Part shown: piece by piece, positions 26,474-36,488 of the stretch | How positions within the stretch are numbered: position 1 is the first letter of the stretch | Layout of the letters: each line of letters opens with the position of its first letter | From: Myxococcales bacterium | GTDB lineage: Bacteria; Myxococcota_A; Polyangia; Polyangiales; Polyangiaceae | Direction of reading: 5' to 3' | Length of the DNA: 64,000 nucleotides | NCBI GenBank assembly: GCA_947473045.1 | Contig: CANJCO010000007.1 | Span: 56,319 to 120,318, forward strand | The notes under the pieces: model-generated | What the model was told of the DNA's origin: nothing | The model's database searches: none | The model's input: the letters and a program-made list of their open reading frames with translations, nothing else | Translations under genes and position numbers: made by a program

Positions 26474-27883
26474 TTGAATCCCGCGTCGACGCTCACCATC
26501 GTATCGTCCGTGCTCGCCGTGGCGATCGCCCTGCTCGCGTGGGGCGTGGCGCGTGCGCCGAGCTACCGCGCGATGCGCTACCTCGCGGTTTCGTCGTTGC
26601 TGGCGGCGTGTTTTTCGCTGGCGAACATCGGGGTGACCCTCACCGCGCGCGCGTCTGTGCTGGTGCCGCTCGGGCGCGTTTCTCTGTCGATGGCGTCTTT
26701 TTGGGGCGCCGGCTGGACGGCGTTCGGCGCGGCGCAGCGTGGGCGCCGGATGACGCGCTTCGAGCGCGGGCTGTCGCTCGGAGCGCTCGCGTTCGGCCTG
26801 GCCGCCCTGGTGCCGGGCTGGCTCGTGTCGAACGAGGTGCTCAGCCGCCCTGTGCCCTGGCTCGGCCTCGTGTACACCGACGCGGTGCCCACGCCGGCGG
26901 GGATGGCCTGCTACTTCTATTACTGGTTTTCACTTGCCAGTCTGCTCGTGAAGTACGTCGTCGATCGCCGAACGGTGGCGCTCGCGCCGCGCGCGCACAT
27001 TCTCGGGTTTTCTGCGCTCGTGATCACCGGTCTCAACGACAGCCTCGCCGCGTCCGGAGTTACCCGTCTTCCTTATCTGCTCGACGTCGGACTCTCGGTG
27101 CTCGTGCTGTCGGTCGGCGGTGCGCTCACTGCGCGCTTCGTCAGCGAGGCCCGCGCGCGTGAAGTGGCCGTTTCGCAGCTGCGCGACGCGCAGGCGGAGC
27201 TCGTGGCGCGCGAGCGGCTCGCCGCCGTGGGCGAGCTTTCGGCCGTGGTCGCCCACGAAGTGCGCAATCCGCTCGCGATCATCTTCAACGCGGTCGCCGG
27301 CTTGCGAAAGGTGCCGATCGAAGCGGTCTCGGGCCATCGCCTGCTGTCGATCGTTCAGGAGGAGTCCCACCGGCTCAATCGAATCGTCACCGATCTGCTC
27401 GATTTCAGCCGCCCGCAACCGCCGCAGCGTCGCGCGACGTCGATGCCCCAGCTCGTGGCGACCGCGATCGACGCGGTGAGCACTGCTTCGGAGGGGGCTC
27501 CCGAAGCCTTCGATTTTGAGTGTACCGACGATTTTCCGTCCGTTTCGTGCGATCCCCACATGGTTCGGCAGGCCGTCATCAACCTGCTGCAAAACGCCGT
27601 GCAGGCGACCGCCCGCTCGCGCCCCGTGCGCGTGCGCATGGCCCTCGCCGCGGGCCGCGTCGAGGTGCGCGTGATCGACGACGGCGCCGGCGTCGCGCCC
27701 GAGGTCGCGAGCAAGGTTTTCGCGCCGTTTTTTACGACGCGCGCAATGGGCACGGGGCTCGGACTTTCGATCGTTCAGCGCGTCGCCGAGCTGCACGGCG
27801 GCGATGTGTCGCACGAGCCGACCCCTGGCGGCGGGGCGACCTTCGTGCTTCGGCTGCGCTGCGGCGCGCCCGAAGCTGCGTAG
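26474..27883 (+). CDS. membrane sensor histidine kinase (orphan)
   Basis: multiple N-terminal TMs; H-box VVAHEVRNPLAIIFN; N-box NLLQNAVQA; G-boxes DDGAGVAPE, GTGLGLSIVQ; TTG start inferred. Confidence 0.85.
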   Translation: MNPASTLTIVSSVLAVAIALLAWGVARAPSYRAMRYLAVSSLLAACFSLANIGVTLTARASVLVPLGRVSLSMASFWGAGWTAFGAAQRGRRMTRFERGLSLGALAFGLAALVPGWLVSNEVLSRPVPWLGLVYTDAVPTPAGMACYFYYWFSLASLLVKYVVDRRTVALAPRAHILGFSALVITGLNDSLAASGVTRLPYLLDVGLSVLVLSVGGALTARFVSEARAREVAVSQLRDAQAELVARERLAAVGELSAVVAHEVRNPLAIIFNAVAGLRKVPIEAVSGHRLLSIVQEESHRLNRIVTDLLDFSRPQPPQRRATSMPQLVATAIDAVSTASEGAPEAFDFECTDDFPSVSCDPHMVRQAVINLLQNAVQATARSRPVRVRMALAAGRVEVRVIDDGAGVAPEVASKVFAPFFTTRAMGTGLGLSIVQRVAELHGGDVSHEPTPGGGATFVLRLRCGAPEAA

Positions 27884-27904
27884 GCGCGTGCTAGGAAGCC
27901 CGAC

Positions 27905-28876
27905 ATGAGAGTTGTCCGCGTCGACGCCCATGCGCCCGAGGCGAGCGCGATCGAAGCGGCCGCGCGTGAGCTTGCGCGGGGGCAGCTCGTGGCGTTTCCG
28001 ACCGAGACCGTCTACGGGCTGGGGGCGCGCGCGTCCGATGCCGCGGCCGTCGCGAAAATCTTCGCGGCAAAGGGGCGCCCCGCGTCGCATCCGCTCATCG
28101 CCCACGTGCTCGGCGAGCACGACGCGCGTGCGCTCGCTCGCGCGTGGCCGGAGCGCGCATCGGCTCTGGCCGCCGCGTTTTGGCCCGGTCCGCTCACGCT
28201 CGTCGTCAGCCGGGCGGCGCACGTCGCAGACGCGATCACGGCAGGCGGCGACTCGGTGGCGCTGCGGGCGCCCTCGCATCCCGTGGCCCGCGCGCTGCTC
28301 GCGGCTCTTGGGGAGCCGATCGTCGCGCCGAGCGCGAACCGCTACCAGTCGCTTTCGCCCACGCGCGCCGAGCACGTCGTCTCCCAGTTCGAAGGGGCCG
28401 AGTGGCTGCTCATCGACGCCGGGCCGTGCGCCGCGGGAATCGAGTCGACCGTGGTCGACGTGCGGCCCCCCGTCGCGCGCGTGCTTCGACCGGGATCGGT
28501 CACCCTGGAGGCGCTGCGCGCGGTGCTCGGCGCGGTGGACTTCGCGCCGGGGCAGGTCATCGCGAGCGGCGCCATCGCCTCTCCCGGCATGGACGCACGC
28601 CATTATTCGCCCCGTGCGCGCCTCGAAGTCGCGACCTCGCGAGCGGCTGCGATCGCGCGCGCCGAGGCAGGTGCGGCGCTGGTGCTGTTCGGCGAGGGCG
28701 GGCCGGTCGACGCACACCGCCTGCCGGCCGATCCGCACGACGCCGGCAGTGCGCTCTACGCCTTGCTTCACGCGCTCGATGCGGCGGCGGTGGCCACGAT
28801 CGTCGTCGAGCCGCCGCCCGCCCGGCCTGGCTGGGAGGCAGTGAGCGACCGCCTCGCGCGTGCGTCGGTGCGGTGA
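27905..28876 (+). CDS. tsaC: L-threonylcarbamoyladenylate synthase (TsaC/Sua5)
   Basis: GQLVAFPTETVYGLGARASDAAAVAKIFAAKGRPASHPLIAHV; PSANRYQSLSPT; GIESTVVDV; C-terminal Sua5 domain SPGMDARHYSPRA. Confidence 0.92.
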   Translation: MRVVRVDAHAPEASAIEAAARELARGQLVAFPTETVYGLGARASDAAAVAKIFAAKGRPASHPLIAHVLGEHDARALARAWPERASALAAAFWPGPLTLVVSRAAHVADAITAGGDSVALRAPSHPVARALLAALGEPIVAPSANRYQSLSPTRAEHVVSQFEGAEWLLIDAGPCAAGIESTVVDVRPPVARVLRPGSVTLEALRAVLGAVDFAPGQVIASGAIASPGMDARHYSPRARLEVATSRAAAIARAEAGAALVLFGEGGPVDAHRLPADPHDAGSALYALLHALDAAAVATIVVEPPPARPGWEAVSDRLARASVR

Positions 28877-28905
28877 ACTCCGGCGGCGACGCCGGCGGGG
28901 CGCTT

Positions 28906-28951
28906 GCTACCGAAATCCTTTAGCCCTATAGGGTTTCGCTTTCGAGGTAGC
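28906..28951. promoter_or_regulatory. operator-like nested dyad upstream of ridA-marR operon
   Basis: perfect palindrome CCCTATAGGG (28924-28933) inside outer GCTACC...GGTAGC arms (28906-28911, 28946-28951), ending 2 nt before the ATG at 28954. Confidence 0.45.
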
Positions 28952-28953
28952 GC

Positions 28954-29358
28954 ATGTCGAAGGTGATCACTCCCGCCCGGTTTCCGAAGCCCCGCGGCTA
29001 TTCCAACGGCGTGATCGCGCCGGCCGGCCGCACGCTCTACGTCTCCGGCCAGATCGCCTGGGACAAGGACGCCCGCATCGTCAGCCCCGACTTCGCGACC
29101 CAATTTCTCCAGACGCTCGACAACGTCATCGCCGTAGTGCGCGAGGCCGGGGGCGGCACCGAGCACATCGTGAAGCTGCTCGTGTTCGTGACCGATCTCG
29201 AAGCCTACCGCGCGGCCACCGGGTCGATCGGCGCCGGCTGGCGCGAGCGTATGGGTCGCTGGTATCCGGCGATGAGCCTCGTCAAAGTCGCGGGGCTGCT
29301 CGAGCCGGGCGCGATGGTCGAGATCGAGGGCGTCGCGGTGCTGCCCGAGGGCGCATGA
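28954..29358 (+). CDS. RidA family protein
   Basis: YSNGVIAPAGRTLYVSGQIAWD...QTLDNVIAVVREAGG...VKVAGLLEPGAMVEIEGVAV. Confidence 0.9.
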   Translation: MSKVITPARFPKPRGYSNGVIAPAGRTLYVSGQIAWDKDARIVSPDFATQFLQTLDNVIAVVREAGGGTEHIVKLLVFVTDLEAYRAATGSIGAGWRERMGRWYPAMSLVKVAGLLEPGAMVEIEGVAVLPEGA

Positions 29359-29828
29359 CCGCCGCTGCGAAGGGGCGCGACGCCGCGCAGATTTCAGCGG
29401 TCGACACGAGCCTGTGGGTGCGCCTGCTGGGATGTCACAACTTGATGCTCGGCGAGCTGCGCAAGAGCTTCGAGGGCGAAGTGACGATGGCCCGCTTCGA
29501 CCTCATCGCCAACCTTGATCGCGAAGACGGGCTCACGCTCGCGGAGCTGTCGCGCCGCATGCTCGTGACCGCGGGCAACCTCACCGGGCTGGTCGACCGC
29601 TCCGAGCGCGACGGGGTGGTGGTGCGCAAGTCCGACGCGGGCGACAAGCGGCTCGTGCGGGTCTGGCTCACGCCCGAAGGGCAACGCCTCGCGCGCGAGC
29701 TCATCCCGGCTCACGCCGCGCGCATCTCGAAGCTGCTGAGCCCTCTCGCCGCCGACGAGCGCCGCGATCTGCGCCGCCTGCTCGGCAAGCTCCGCAGCTC
29801 GCTCGCCGAGGGGCACGAAAAGACATGA
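29355..29828 (+). CDS. MarR family transcriptional regulator
   Basis: wHTH: RFDLIANLDREDGLTLAELSRRMLVTAGNLTGLVDRSERDGVVVRKSDAGDKRLVRVWLTPEGQRL. Confidence 0.92.
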   Translation: MTAAAKGRDAAQISAVDTSLWVRLLGCHNLMLGELRKSFEGEVTMARFDLIANLDREDGLTLAELSRRMLVTAGNLTGLVDRSERDGVVVRKSDAGDKRLVRVWLTPEGQRLARELIPAHAARISKLLSPLAADERRDLRRLLGKLRSSLAEGHEKT

Positions 29829-30652
29829 CCATCTCCGCCAAAAGCTTCAAATACAGCGTTGAAGACGGCGTCGCGACGATCACGCTCGATCGCGCCGACC
29901 GCCTCAACGCGCTCACCTTCGCCATCTACGAAGAGCTCCGCGACACCTTCGCGGCGATCGATCACGAGCCTGAGGTGCGCGCCGTCGTCATCACGGGTGA
30001 GGGTCGGGCGTTCTGCTCGGGTGGCGACGTCGAGGACATCATCGGCGAGCTGTTCAGCCGCGACATGCAAGGCATGCTGGCGTTCACGCGGGTCACCGGC
30101 GCGCTCATCGCGAACATTCGAAAAGTGAGGCGGCCCGTCGTCGCTGCGGTCAACGGGACATGCGTCGGCGCGGGCGCGGTCATCGCGCTCGCGAGCGACT
30201 TTCGCGTGGCGAGCGAAGGCGCGAAGTTCGGATTCATCTTCCCGAAAGTGGGCCTGTGCGGCGCCGATATGGGCGCGGCCTACCTCCTGCCGCGGGTCGT
30301 CGGGCTCGCGCACGCGAGTGAGCTGCTCTTTTTGGGTGACATCATCGGCGCCGAGCGCGCGCTGGCCATCGGCCTCGTCAACCGGGTCGTGCCCAAAGAG
30401 GCGTGCGTCGCCGAGGCCACCAAGCTCGCGCGCAGGCTCGCGTCGGGCCCCGCATTCGCCCACGCGATGACCAAGCAGATGCTCGAGAGCGAGCACACGA
30501 TGGGTCTCGCGGAGGCCATCGAGGCCGAGGCGCAGGCTCAGGCCATTTGTATGATGCACGGAGATTTTCGGGCGGCCTTCGATGCGTGGCAGGGCAAGCA
30601 GCCCATTCGCTTTCAAGGCGCCTCGCTCGATTTTCAGGACAAACCCACTTGA
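29825..30652 (+). CDS. enoyl-CoA hydratase/isomerase family protein
   Basis: crotonase motifs ITLDRADRLNALTF, ITGEGRAFCSGGDVEDI, NGTCVGAGAVIALASDFRVASEGAKFGF. Confidence 0.92.
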   Translation: MTISAKSFKYSVEDGVATITLDRADRLNALTFAIYEELRDTFAAIDHEPEVRAVVITGEGRAFCSGGDVEDIIGELFSRDMQGMLAFTRVTGALIANIRKVRRPVVAAVNGTCVGAGAVIALASDFRVASEGAKFGFIFPKVGLCGADMGAAYLLPRVVGLAHASELLFLGDIIGAERALAIGLVNRVVPKEACVAEATKLARRLASGPAFAHAMTKQMLESEHTMGLAEAIEAEAQAQAICMMHGDFRAAFDAWQGKQPIRFQGASLDFQDKPT

Positions 30653-30660
30653 GCGCGAGC

Positions 30661-31803
30661 ATGGCTGTTCCCGCATTTGCCGAGTCGATGGCGATGTTTC
30701 TGGGGCCCGAGCACGCGGCCCTCGCGGCGCGCCTCACGCCGTTCGTCGCGGGGTGGTCGATTGCCGATCACGACGCGCACCGGGCGGTTGCCAATCTGCG
30801 CGAGGCCGGCGCGTTCGGACTCGTGGTCCCGCCGGCGAATGTGCCTGGCGCGCGCGTCGATGTTCGCGGCCTGTGCGTGGCCCGCGAGCTGATCGGCTAC
30901 GCGTCGCCGCTGGCCGACTCGATCTTCGCAGTGCAGGGGCTGGGCTCGCATCCGATCGCGATGACGCCCGATTTTCCGGGGCGCGAGGCCATCCTCACCG
31001 AGGTTGCGTCGGGGGCCCGCGTTTGTGCGTTCGCGCTCACCGAACCCGAGGCTGGCAGCGACGTCGGCTCGATGCAGACGCTCGCGCGCCGCGACGGCGA
31101 CGCGTGGGTGATCGACGGCGACAAGCTCTACATCTCGAACGCCGGCCTCGCGCATCACGCCATCGTGTTCGCGAACGCCAATCCGGCCCTCGGCAAGAAG
31201 GGAATCAGCGCGTTTTTGGTTCCGACCGATGCGCCGGGCCTCACGATCACGCGGGTGCCGATGTCGCTCGACCACCCGCTCGGTCGCCTCGAAATGCGGG
31301 GCTGCCGCGTACCCGCCAGCGCGCTCGTGGGCGAAGTCGGACACGGCCTGCGCCTCGCGCTCGGCACCCTCGACGTGTTTCGCACCAGCGTTGGCGCCGC
31401 TGCGTGCGGCATGGCGCGTCGCGCGCTCGACGAGGCCAAAAACAGGGTTCGCGCCCGCGTTCAGTTTGGCAGGCCGCTCGCCGACTTTCAGCTCACCCAG
31501 GCGGCCATCGCCGACATGGCCACCGAGCTCGACGCCGCCCGGCTGCTCGTCTACCGCGCCGCATGGCACAAAGATCGCGGCGAGCGCGCCGCGGTCGAGG
31601 TAGCGATGGCCAAGATGTTCGCGACCGAGGCTGCGCAGCGCATCATCGACCGCGCGGTGCAGCTGTTCGGCGGGCTCGGCGTGGTCGCAGGCACGGTCGT
31701 CGAGCAGCTCTACCGCGAGATCCGCCCGCTGCGCATTTACGAGGGCACGACCGAGATTCAGAAGCTCATCATCGGTGGCGCGCTGCTCGGCCCGGAGGCA
31801 TGA
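30661..31803 (+). CDS. acyl-CoA dehydrogenase family protein
   Basis: [56 protein letters not shown]...[22 protein letters not shown]; alternative TTG start at 30649 overlapping upstream stop. Confidence 0.92.
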   Translation: MAVPAFAESMAMFLGPEHAALAARLTPFVAGWSIADHDAHRAVANLREAGAFGLVVPPANVPGARVDVRGLCVARELIGYASPLADSIFAVQGLGSHPIAMTPDFPGREAILTEVASGARVCAFALTEPEAGSDVGSMQTLARRDGDAWVIDGDKLYISNAGLAHHAIVFANANPALGKKGISAFLVPTDAPGLTITRVPMSLDHPLGRLEMRGCRVPASALVGEVGHGLRLALGTLDVFRTSVGAAACGMARRALDEAKNRVRARVQFGRPLADFQLTQAAIADMATELDAARLLVYRAAWHKDRGERAAVEVAMAKMFATEAAQRIIDRAVQLFGGLGVVAGTVVEQLYREIRPLRIYEGTTEIQKLIIGGALLGPEA

Positions 31804-33302
31804 GCCTCTTTCAGCCACTGCGCGTGGGGGCGACGACGCTCCCCAACCGCCTCGTGCTGCCCGCGATGGTCACGCGCCTGTCGGCCGAAGACGGCGTGGT
31901 CAACGACGCGATAACTGCAAGATACACGCGTTTTTCGCGCGGCGGCGTCGGGCTCGTCGTGGTCGAGGCGATGGCCGTACACGCCTCGAAGAGCGGCCCG
32001 CTGCTGCGCATCTCCGACGACGCGTTCAAGCCGGGGCTCACCGAGCTGGCTTCGCGATGCCACGACGCGGGGCCCGGCAAGGTGATGCCGCAGATCATCC
32101 ACTTCCTGAAGGTCGCCCGCTCGGGCTGGCGGCAAACGGTCGACATGCTCTCGCCGGGCGACCTCGACGCGATCGTCGAGGCGTATGGCCGCGCAGCTGC
32201 CCGCGCGCGCGAGTGCGGCTTCGACGGCGTGGAGCTTCACATGGCTCACGCGTATACGCTTTCGTCGTTTCTTTCCCGCGTGAACGCCCGCCGCGACGCT
32301 TACGGAGGCTCGCTGGCCGGGCGGCTTCGCCTCCCGCTGCGTGTGATGCAGCGGGTGCGCGCGAGCGTCGGCGACGACTTCACCGTCGGCGTGCGCTTCC
32401 TTGGTGAAGAGTGCATTCGCGGTGGCTACACTGTGCTCGACGCAGGCCCGATCGCCGTCGCGCTCGCGCAGGCCGGCGCCGATTACATTTCGCTCTCGGC
32501 CGGCGGAAAATTCGAGGACGCGCGCGCCATCGAGGGCGAGCCCCCGTATCCGTACACCGGGTACTCGGGCGATCGCTGCATGCCGGGAGCGACCTATCCC
32601 GACGGGTGCAACCTCTACATTCCCGACGCGGTTCGCGCTGCCGTTCGCGCAGCCGGGTTCGACACGCCCATCGTCGCCGTGGGCAAGATCGCCACGCAGG
32701 CGCTGGCCGAGCAGGTCGTGGCGCGCGGGCAGGGCGACCTCGTGGGCATGGCGCGTGCGCTGCTCGCCGACCCCGACTTGCCGAGCAAGTGGCGCGCCGG
32801 CCAGGAAGACCGTGTCGTGCGCTGCGTCTATGGCAACGTCTGCAAGGCGCTCGACGAGAACTTCAAACGTGTAACGTGCACGCTTTGGCCCAGGGGCAGG
32901 AGTGACGCGCCCGAGAGCGACGATGCCGTGGCCCCCGAGTGGTCGCCTGCCGGCTCGCAGGTTCGCGCCGAGCTCAAAGAGGGTCGCGTGGTTGTGCGCT
33001 GGAGCGCCGCCACCGACAACGAGGCAGTGTACGGCTATGAAATTCTCCGCGCGGAGGGCGCCGGCATTTTGTTGCACTATGCAAGTGTCCGCGGCGCGTC
33101 GCTGCGCTTCGAAGACGCGCGCGTGCTGCCGGGAGCGCGGATGCGCTACGCCGTGAGGCCGTACGATCTGGCCGGAAACCGGGGCCCCCTTTCGCCCGTG
33201 ACCGAGCTTGTGCTCCCTTCTGAGTTTGCGCCGGCCCAGCCCAGGCCGGCGGTGTCGAACAACCCGGCCGCATCGGGCGCGTGCGGCGGAAGCATGTCGT
33301 GA
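31800..33302 (+). CDS. NADH:flavin oxidoreductase (OYE family) with C-terminal fibronectin-III-like extension
   Basis: [82 protein letters not shown]; tail [24 protein letters not shown]...[22 protein letters not shown]. Confidence 0.85.
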   Translation: MSLFQPLRVGATTLPNRLVLPAMVTRLSAEDGVVNDAITARYTRFSRGGVGLVVVEAMAVHASKSGPLLRISDDAFKPGLTELASRCHDAGPGKVMPQIIHFLKVARSGWRQTVDMLSPGDLDAIVEAYGRAAARARECGFDGVELHMAHAYTLSSFLSRVNARRDAYGGSLAGRLRLPLRVMQRVRASVGDDFTVGVRFLGEECIRGGYTVLDAGPIAVALAQAGADYISLSAGGKFEDARAIEGEPPYPYTGYSGDRCMPGATYPDGCNLYIPDAVRAAVRAAGFDTPIVAVGKIATQALAEQVVARGQGDLVGMARALLADPDLPSKWRAGQEDRVVRCVYGNVCKALDENFKRVTCTLWPRGRSDAPESDDAVAPEWSPAGSQVRAELKEGRVVVRWSAATDNEAVYGYEILRAEGAGILLHYASVRGASLRFEDARVLPGARMRYAVRPYDLAGNRGPLSPVTELVLPSEFAPAQPRPAVSNNPAASGACGGSMS

Positions 33303-33310
33303 GGTCACCC

Positions 33311-34033
33311 GTGACGCGGCTGTCGGTGAACGTCAACAAGATCGCAACGCTCCGAAACAGTCGCGGCGGCGACAATCCCAACGTGCTGCGCTTCGCGCTC
33401 GAGGCCGAGCGTTGCGGAGCGCAGGGCATTACCGTGCACCCGCGCCCCGACGAGCGCCACATTCGCTACGCAGACGTGCGCGAGCTACGCGGGCGCGTGA
33501 CCACCGAGCTGAACATCGAGGGCAACCCCCGCGAGCCGAAGTTCGTCGCGCTCGTGCTCGAGACGCGGCCGGCGCAGGTCACGCTCGTCCCCGACGCCGA
33601 GGGGCAGCTCACCAGCGATCACGGCTGGGATACGGCGGTCCACGAGGCCTATCTGCGGGAGGTAGTCGCCCAATTTCGCGAGGCGGGTGTTCGCACCTCG
33701 CTGTTCGTCGACCCGCGCGTCGACATGATCGAGGGTGCGGCGCGCACGGGCGCCGAACGGGTCGAGCTGTACACCGAGGCCTACGCCCGCGACTACCACG
33801 CGGGTCGCGACGCCGCGGTCGCCCCTTACGTGATCGCTGCAGCCCGCGCAGGCGAGCTCGGCCTTGCCCTCAACGCAGGCCACGATCTCGATCTTGCCAA
33901 TCTCCGCTTCTTCGCTGAGCGCGTCCCGGGCTTGCTCGAAGTCTCGATCGGCCACGCGCTGGTCGCTGACGCCCTTTATCTGGGCCTGCCCGAGACGATT
34001 CGGCGTTATCGCGCCGAGCTGGATCCGAAGTAG
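33311..34033 (+). CDS. pdxJ: pyridoxine 5'-phosphate synthase
   Basis: [89 protein letters not shown]. Confidence 0.95.
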   Translation: MTRLSVNVNKIATLRNSRGGDNPNVLRFALEAERCGAQGITVHPRPDERHIRYADVRELRGRVTTELNIEGNPREPKFVALVLETRPAQVTLVPDAEGQLTSDHGWDTAVHEAYLREVVAQFREAGVRTSLFVDPRVDMIEGAARTGAERVELYTEAYARDYHAGRDAAVAPYVIAAARAGELGLALNAGHDLDLANLRFFAERVPGLLEVSIGHALVADALYLGLPETIRRYRAELDPK

Positions 34034-34038
34034 CTCGG

Positions 34039-35361
34039 CTACCAGGTGCCAGTGGCGCCCATCGTCATGCCGCCCTTTACAGGCGCGAGCGACAGCTGAA
34101 AGGGAGGCGTCCACGCGGCGGTTTTGGCCGTCTTTTCGCCGTTGTCGCCGAGGGTAAAAATCGTGGCGAGCGCAAGGCCCGCGACGCCGCCGATGGCGTT
34201 GGCGACGAGGCCGTGCTTCGGGTCTGAATCCGAAAACGCGTACACGAGATAAATCGGCGTAGTGGCCAATACGCCCGCGCCGAAGCCGATCCATTGCCAC
34301 TTCATGGTATCGCTCGAAGGCACGTATCCGGTCAGCGAAGCGATCCCCGCGCCGGCGATACCGAGGTTCATCGCGACGAGTCCGCCGATCGCCGCGCCGT
34401 TCCAGGCGCAGTAGCGATCCGAAGCGTAGGGGCTGCTGCTGTCGCACGTGCCGGTGATTCCGGCGCCAAAGAGCGAGCCAGCGAGGGCGCCCCAGCCTGC
34501 GCCGCTCGAGATGAGGGCCATGCTCTGCGGGGCGGGTTGTCCGAACTCGCCGAACAAATATCCGCCGACGCCGCCGACCGTCGCCGTCACCCATGTGAGC
34601 GACGCGTTGCCGCCGAACGCCCACTGGTTGGACGAAGCGCGGGTGAGTTGCCAGTTGGTGCCCGCGATCGCGATGCCCTCCATCGCGCCCAGCATCAGGC
34701 CTGTGCCGACGGAGGCCGGCACGCCTTTGTGAATGCGGCCAACGTTGTCCCAGATCGCCATTCCCGCGGGAACCGCGACGCCGAACGCGATGGGCGCGAT
34801 GATCGCGAGGCCAGGATCGTCGACCTTCCCGAGGGCATCGATCCACACGCCGGTGCCGATGCCATAGCCGACGCCTGCGCCGTACATGAATGCAAGCTCT
34901 CCTGAGCCGCGCAGTCCGTCGTCTGCTTTGGGCGGCGGCGGGGGCACGGGCGGCGGCACCGGCTGACCGGGATAGGGCTGCTGCTGGGGATATCCCTGCG
35001 GTTGTGGCTGACCGGGAAAGGGCTGCTGCTGGGGATATCCCTGCGGCAGTGGCTGACCGGGATAGGGCTGCTGCTGGGGATATCCCTGCGGTTGTGGCTG
35101 ACCTGGATAGGGCTGCTGCTGGGGATATTGGGGGGCTTGCGCCTGTCCGGGGGGCACCTGCCCCGGCTGCTGCGGATAGCCCTGCGGCGCGGCAGAGGGC
35201 TGCGGCAACGGCTGCAGCGCGGGGGGCGGAGCGGGCGCAGGCGGCTGGGTCGAACCCTGCGGCGGCAAGTATCCCTGCGGCGGCGCGTCGGCCTGTTGCG
35301 CGATCGCAGCGGGGGCCACGGAGAGAAACGCGATCGCGGCGAGCAGCGGAGTGGGCTTCAT
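34039..35361 (-). CDS. membrane protein with Pro/Gln/Tyr-rich repeat region, unknown function
   Basis: signal peptide; YPGQPQPQGYPQQQP repeats; multiple Gly/Ala-rich TM segments. Confidence 0.75.
   Translation of the reverse strand: MKPTPLLAAIAFLSVAPAAIAQQADAPPQGYLPPQGSTQPPAPAPPPALQPLPQPSAAPQGYPQQPGQVPPGQAQAPQYPQQQPYPGQPQPQGYPQQQPYPGQPLPQGYPQQQPFPGQPQPQGYPQQQPYPGQPVPPPVPPPPPKADDGLRGSGELAFMYGAGVGYGIGTGVWIDALGKVDDPGLAIIAPIAFGVAVPAGMAIWDNVGRIHKGVPASVGTGLMLGAMEGIAIAGTNWQLTRASSNQWAFGGNASLTWVTATVGGVGGYLFGEFGQPAPQSMALISSGAGWGALAGSLFGAGITGTCDSSSPYASDRYCAWNGAAIGGLVAMNLGIAGAGIASLTGYVPSSDTMKWQWIGFGAGVLATTPIYLVYAFSDSDPKHGLVANAIGGVAGLALATIFTLGDNGEKTAKTAAWTPPFQLSLAPVKGGMTMGATGTW
34961..35128. repeat. 45-bp in-frame tandem repeat (about 3.7 units)
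   Basis: units beginning ggctgacc(g/t)ggga at 34961, 35006, 35051 and 35096; encodes 15-aa repeat. Confidence 0.93.
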
Positions 35362-35402
35362 CGGTCGCGCAACTTACCGCAGCCCGGGGCGATTGCCCAC
35401 GC

Positions 35403-36437
35403 TCACGCGAGCGCGATGCGCAGGCGTTCGGCCATACGGCGGCACGCGTCGCTCGCTGCGGTGATGGCCCCGGTCATGCTGAAAAAGCCGTGAATCATGC
35501 CGGATTCGCACGTGTAGTCGACACGTACCCCTGCCGCGCGCAGCTTCTCGGCATACGCCTCTCCCTCGTCGCGCAGTACGTCGAAGCCTGCGGTGACGAT
35601 GACCGCAGGCGCGAGGCCCGCGAAGTCGTCGTTGAAGAGCGGCGAGCCCATCACGTCGCGCTCGTCGGCGGTCGATCGGAGATAGTGCCCGAGAAACCAG
35701 CGCACGCGCTCGGAGGTAAGCATGAAGCCCTCGCCGAACTTTTTATGGGAGGGCATCGACCGCGTCATGTCTGCGCCCGGATAAATAAGAAGCTGTGCGC
35801 TCGGCTGCGGAGCTCCGCGCAGTTTCGCGAGGTGGGTAATCACCGCCGCGATGTTGCCTCCCGCAGAGTCGCCGCCGACTGCCACCCGGGTGGCATCGGC
35901 GCCAAGCTCGGCCGCGTTGGCCCGCGCCCACAGGTAGGCGGCATATCCATCGAGCGGGGCGGCGGGGAATTTGTGCTCCGGGGCCAGCCTGTAGTCGACC
36001 GACAGCACCATGCAGCCGCTGTCGTGCGCGAGGCGTCGCGCCGCGCAGTCGTGTGACGCGACGCTGCCGAGCACCCAGCCGCCGCCGTGGAAAAATACAA
36101 GCAGCGCCGGTCGCGGCCCGGCGGTTTTCGGTGTGTAGACCCGCGCGTGCAGATCGCCCGCGTCGCCCGACACGAGCAGCGCCCGCTCTGCGGCCATTTC
36201 GATGCGCCGCGGTGCCACGCTGGCCGAGTCGAGCTCCATGGCCGCGCGCGCCTCGGCGACCGACGCGGAGTCGCGAATTCCGAGAATCTTCACGGCGCGC
36301 AGAATCACGCCGAGCTGCGGGTCGAGGTCGAGGCCGTCGCGGCTCACGGCGCCGCCTGCCATCGCGTGCAGCACGGGGGTCGGGGCGCTCAGCAGCGCAC
36401 GAAGCAGGGCATCACGCGCATCGCGGGCTCGACTCAT
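35403..36437 (-). CDS. alpha/beta hydrolase (hormone-sensitive-lipase-type esterase)
   Basis: LVFFHGGGWVLGS oxyanion motif; VAVGGDSAGGNIAAV nucleophile elbow; SGMIHGF. Confidence 0.9.
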   Translation of the reverse strand: MSRARDARDALLRALLSAPTPVLHAMAGGAVSRDGLDLDPQLGVILRAVKILGIRDSASVAEARAAMELDSASVAPRRIEMAAERALLVSGDAGDLHARVYTPKTAGPRPALLVFFHGGGWVLGSVASHDCAARRLAHDSGCMVLSVDYRLAPEHKFPAAPLDGYAAYLWARANAAELGADATRVAVGGDSAGGNIAAVITHLAKLRGAPQPSAQLLIYPGADMTRSMPSHKKFGEGFMLTSERVRWFLGHYLRSTADERDVMGSPLFNDDFAGLAPAVIVTAGFDVLRDEGEAYAEKLRAAGVRVDYTCESGMIHGFFSMTGAITAASDACRRMAERLRIALA

Positions 36438-36488
36438 CGCCGCCAGTCTACTGCGTGTTTGCGCCGAGCGGAGCGCTGTCGCGCGAGC

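Noticed and set aside
26930-28771. 613-aa minus-strand ORF across the histidine kinase and tsaC
   Set aside because: Antisense to two genes with strong motifs; Arg-rich, no recognisable domains.
34961-35128. Possible CRISPR-like array
   Set aside because: Contiguous 45-bp tandem repeats with no spacers, in frame with a coding sequence; no cas genes.
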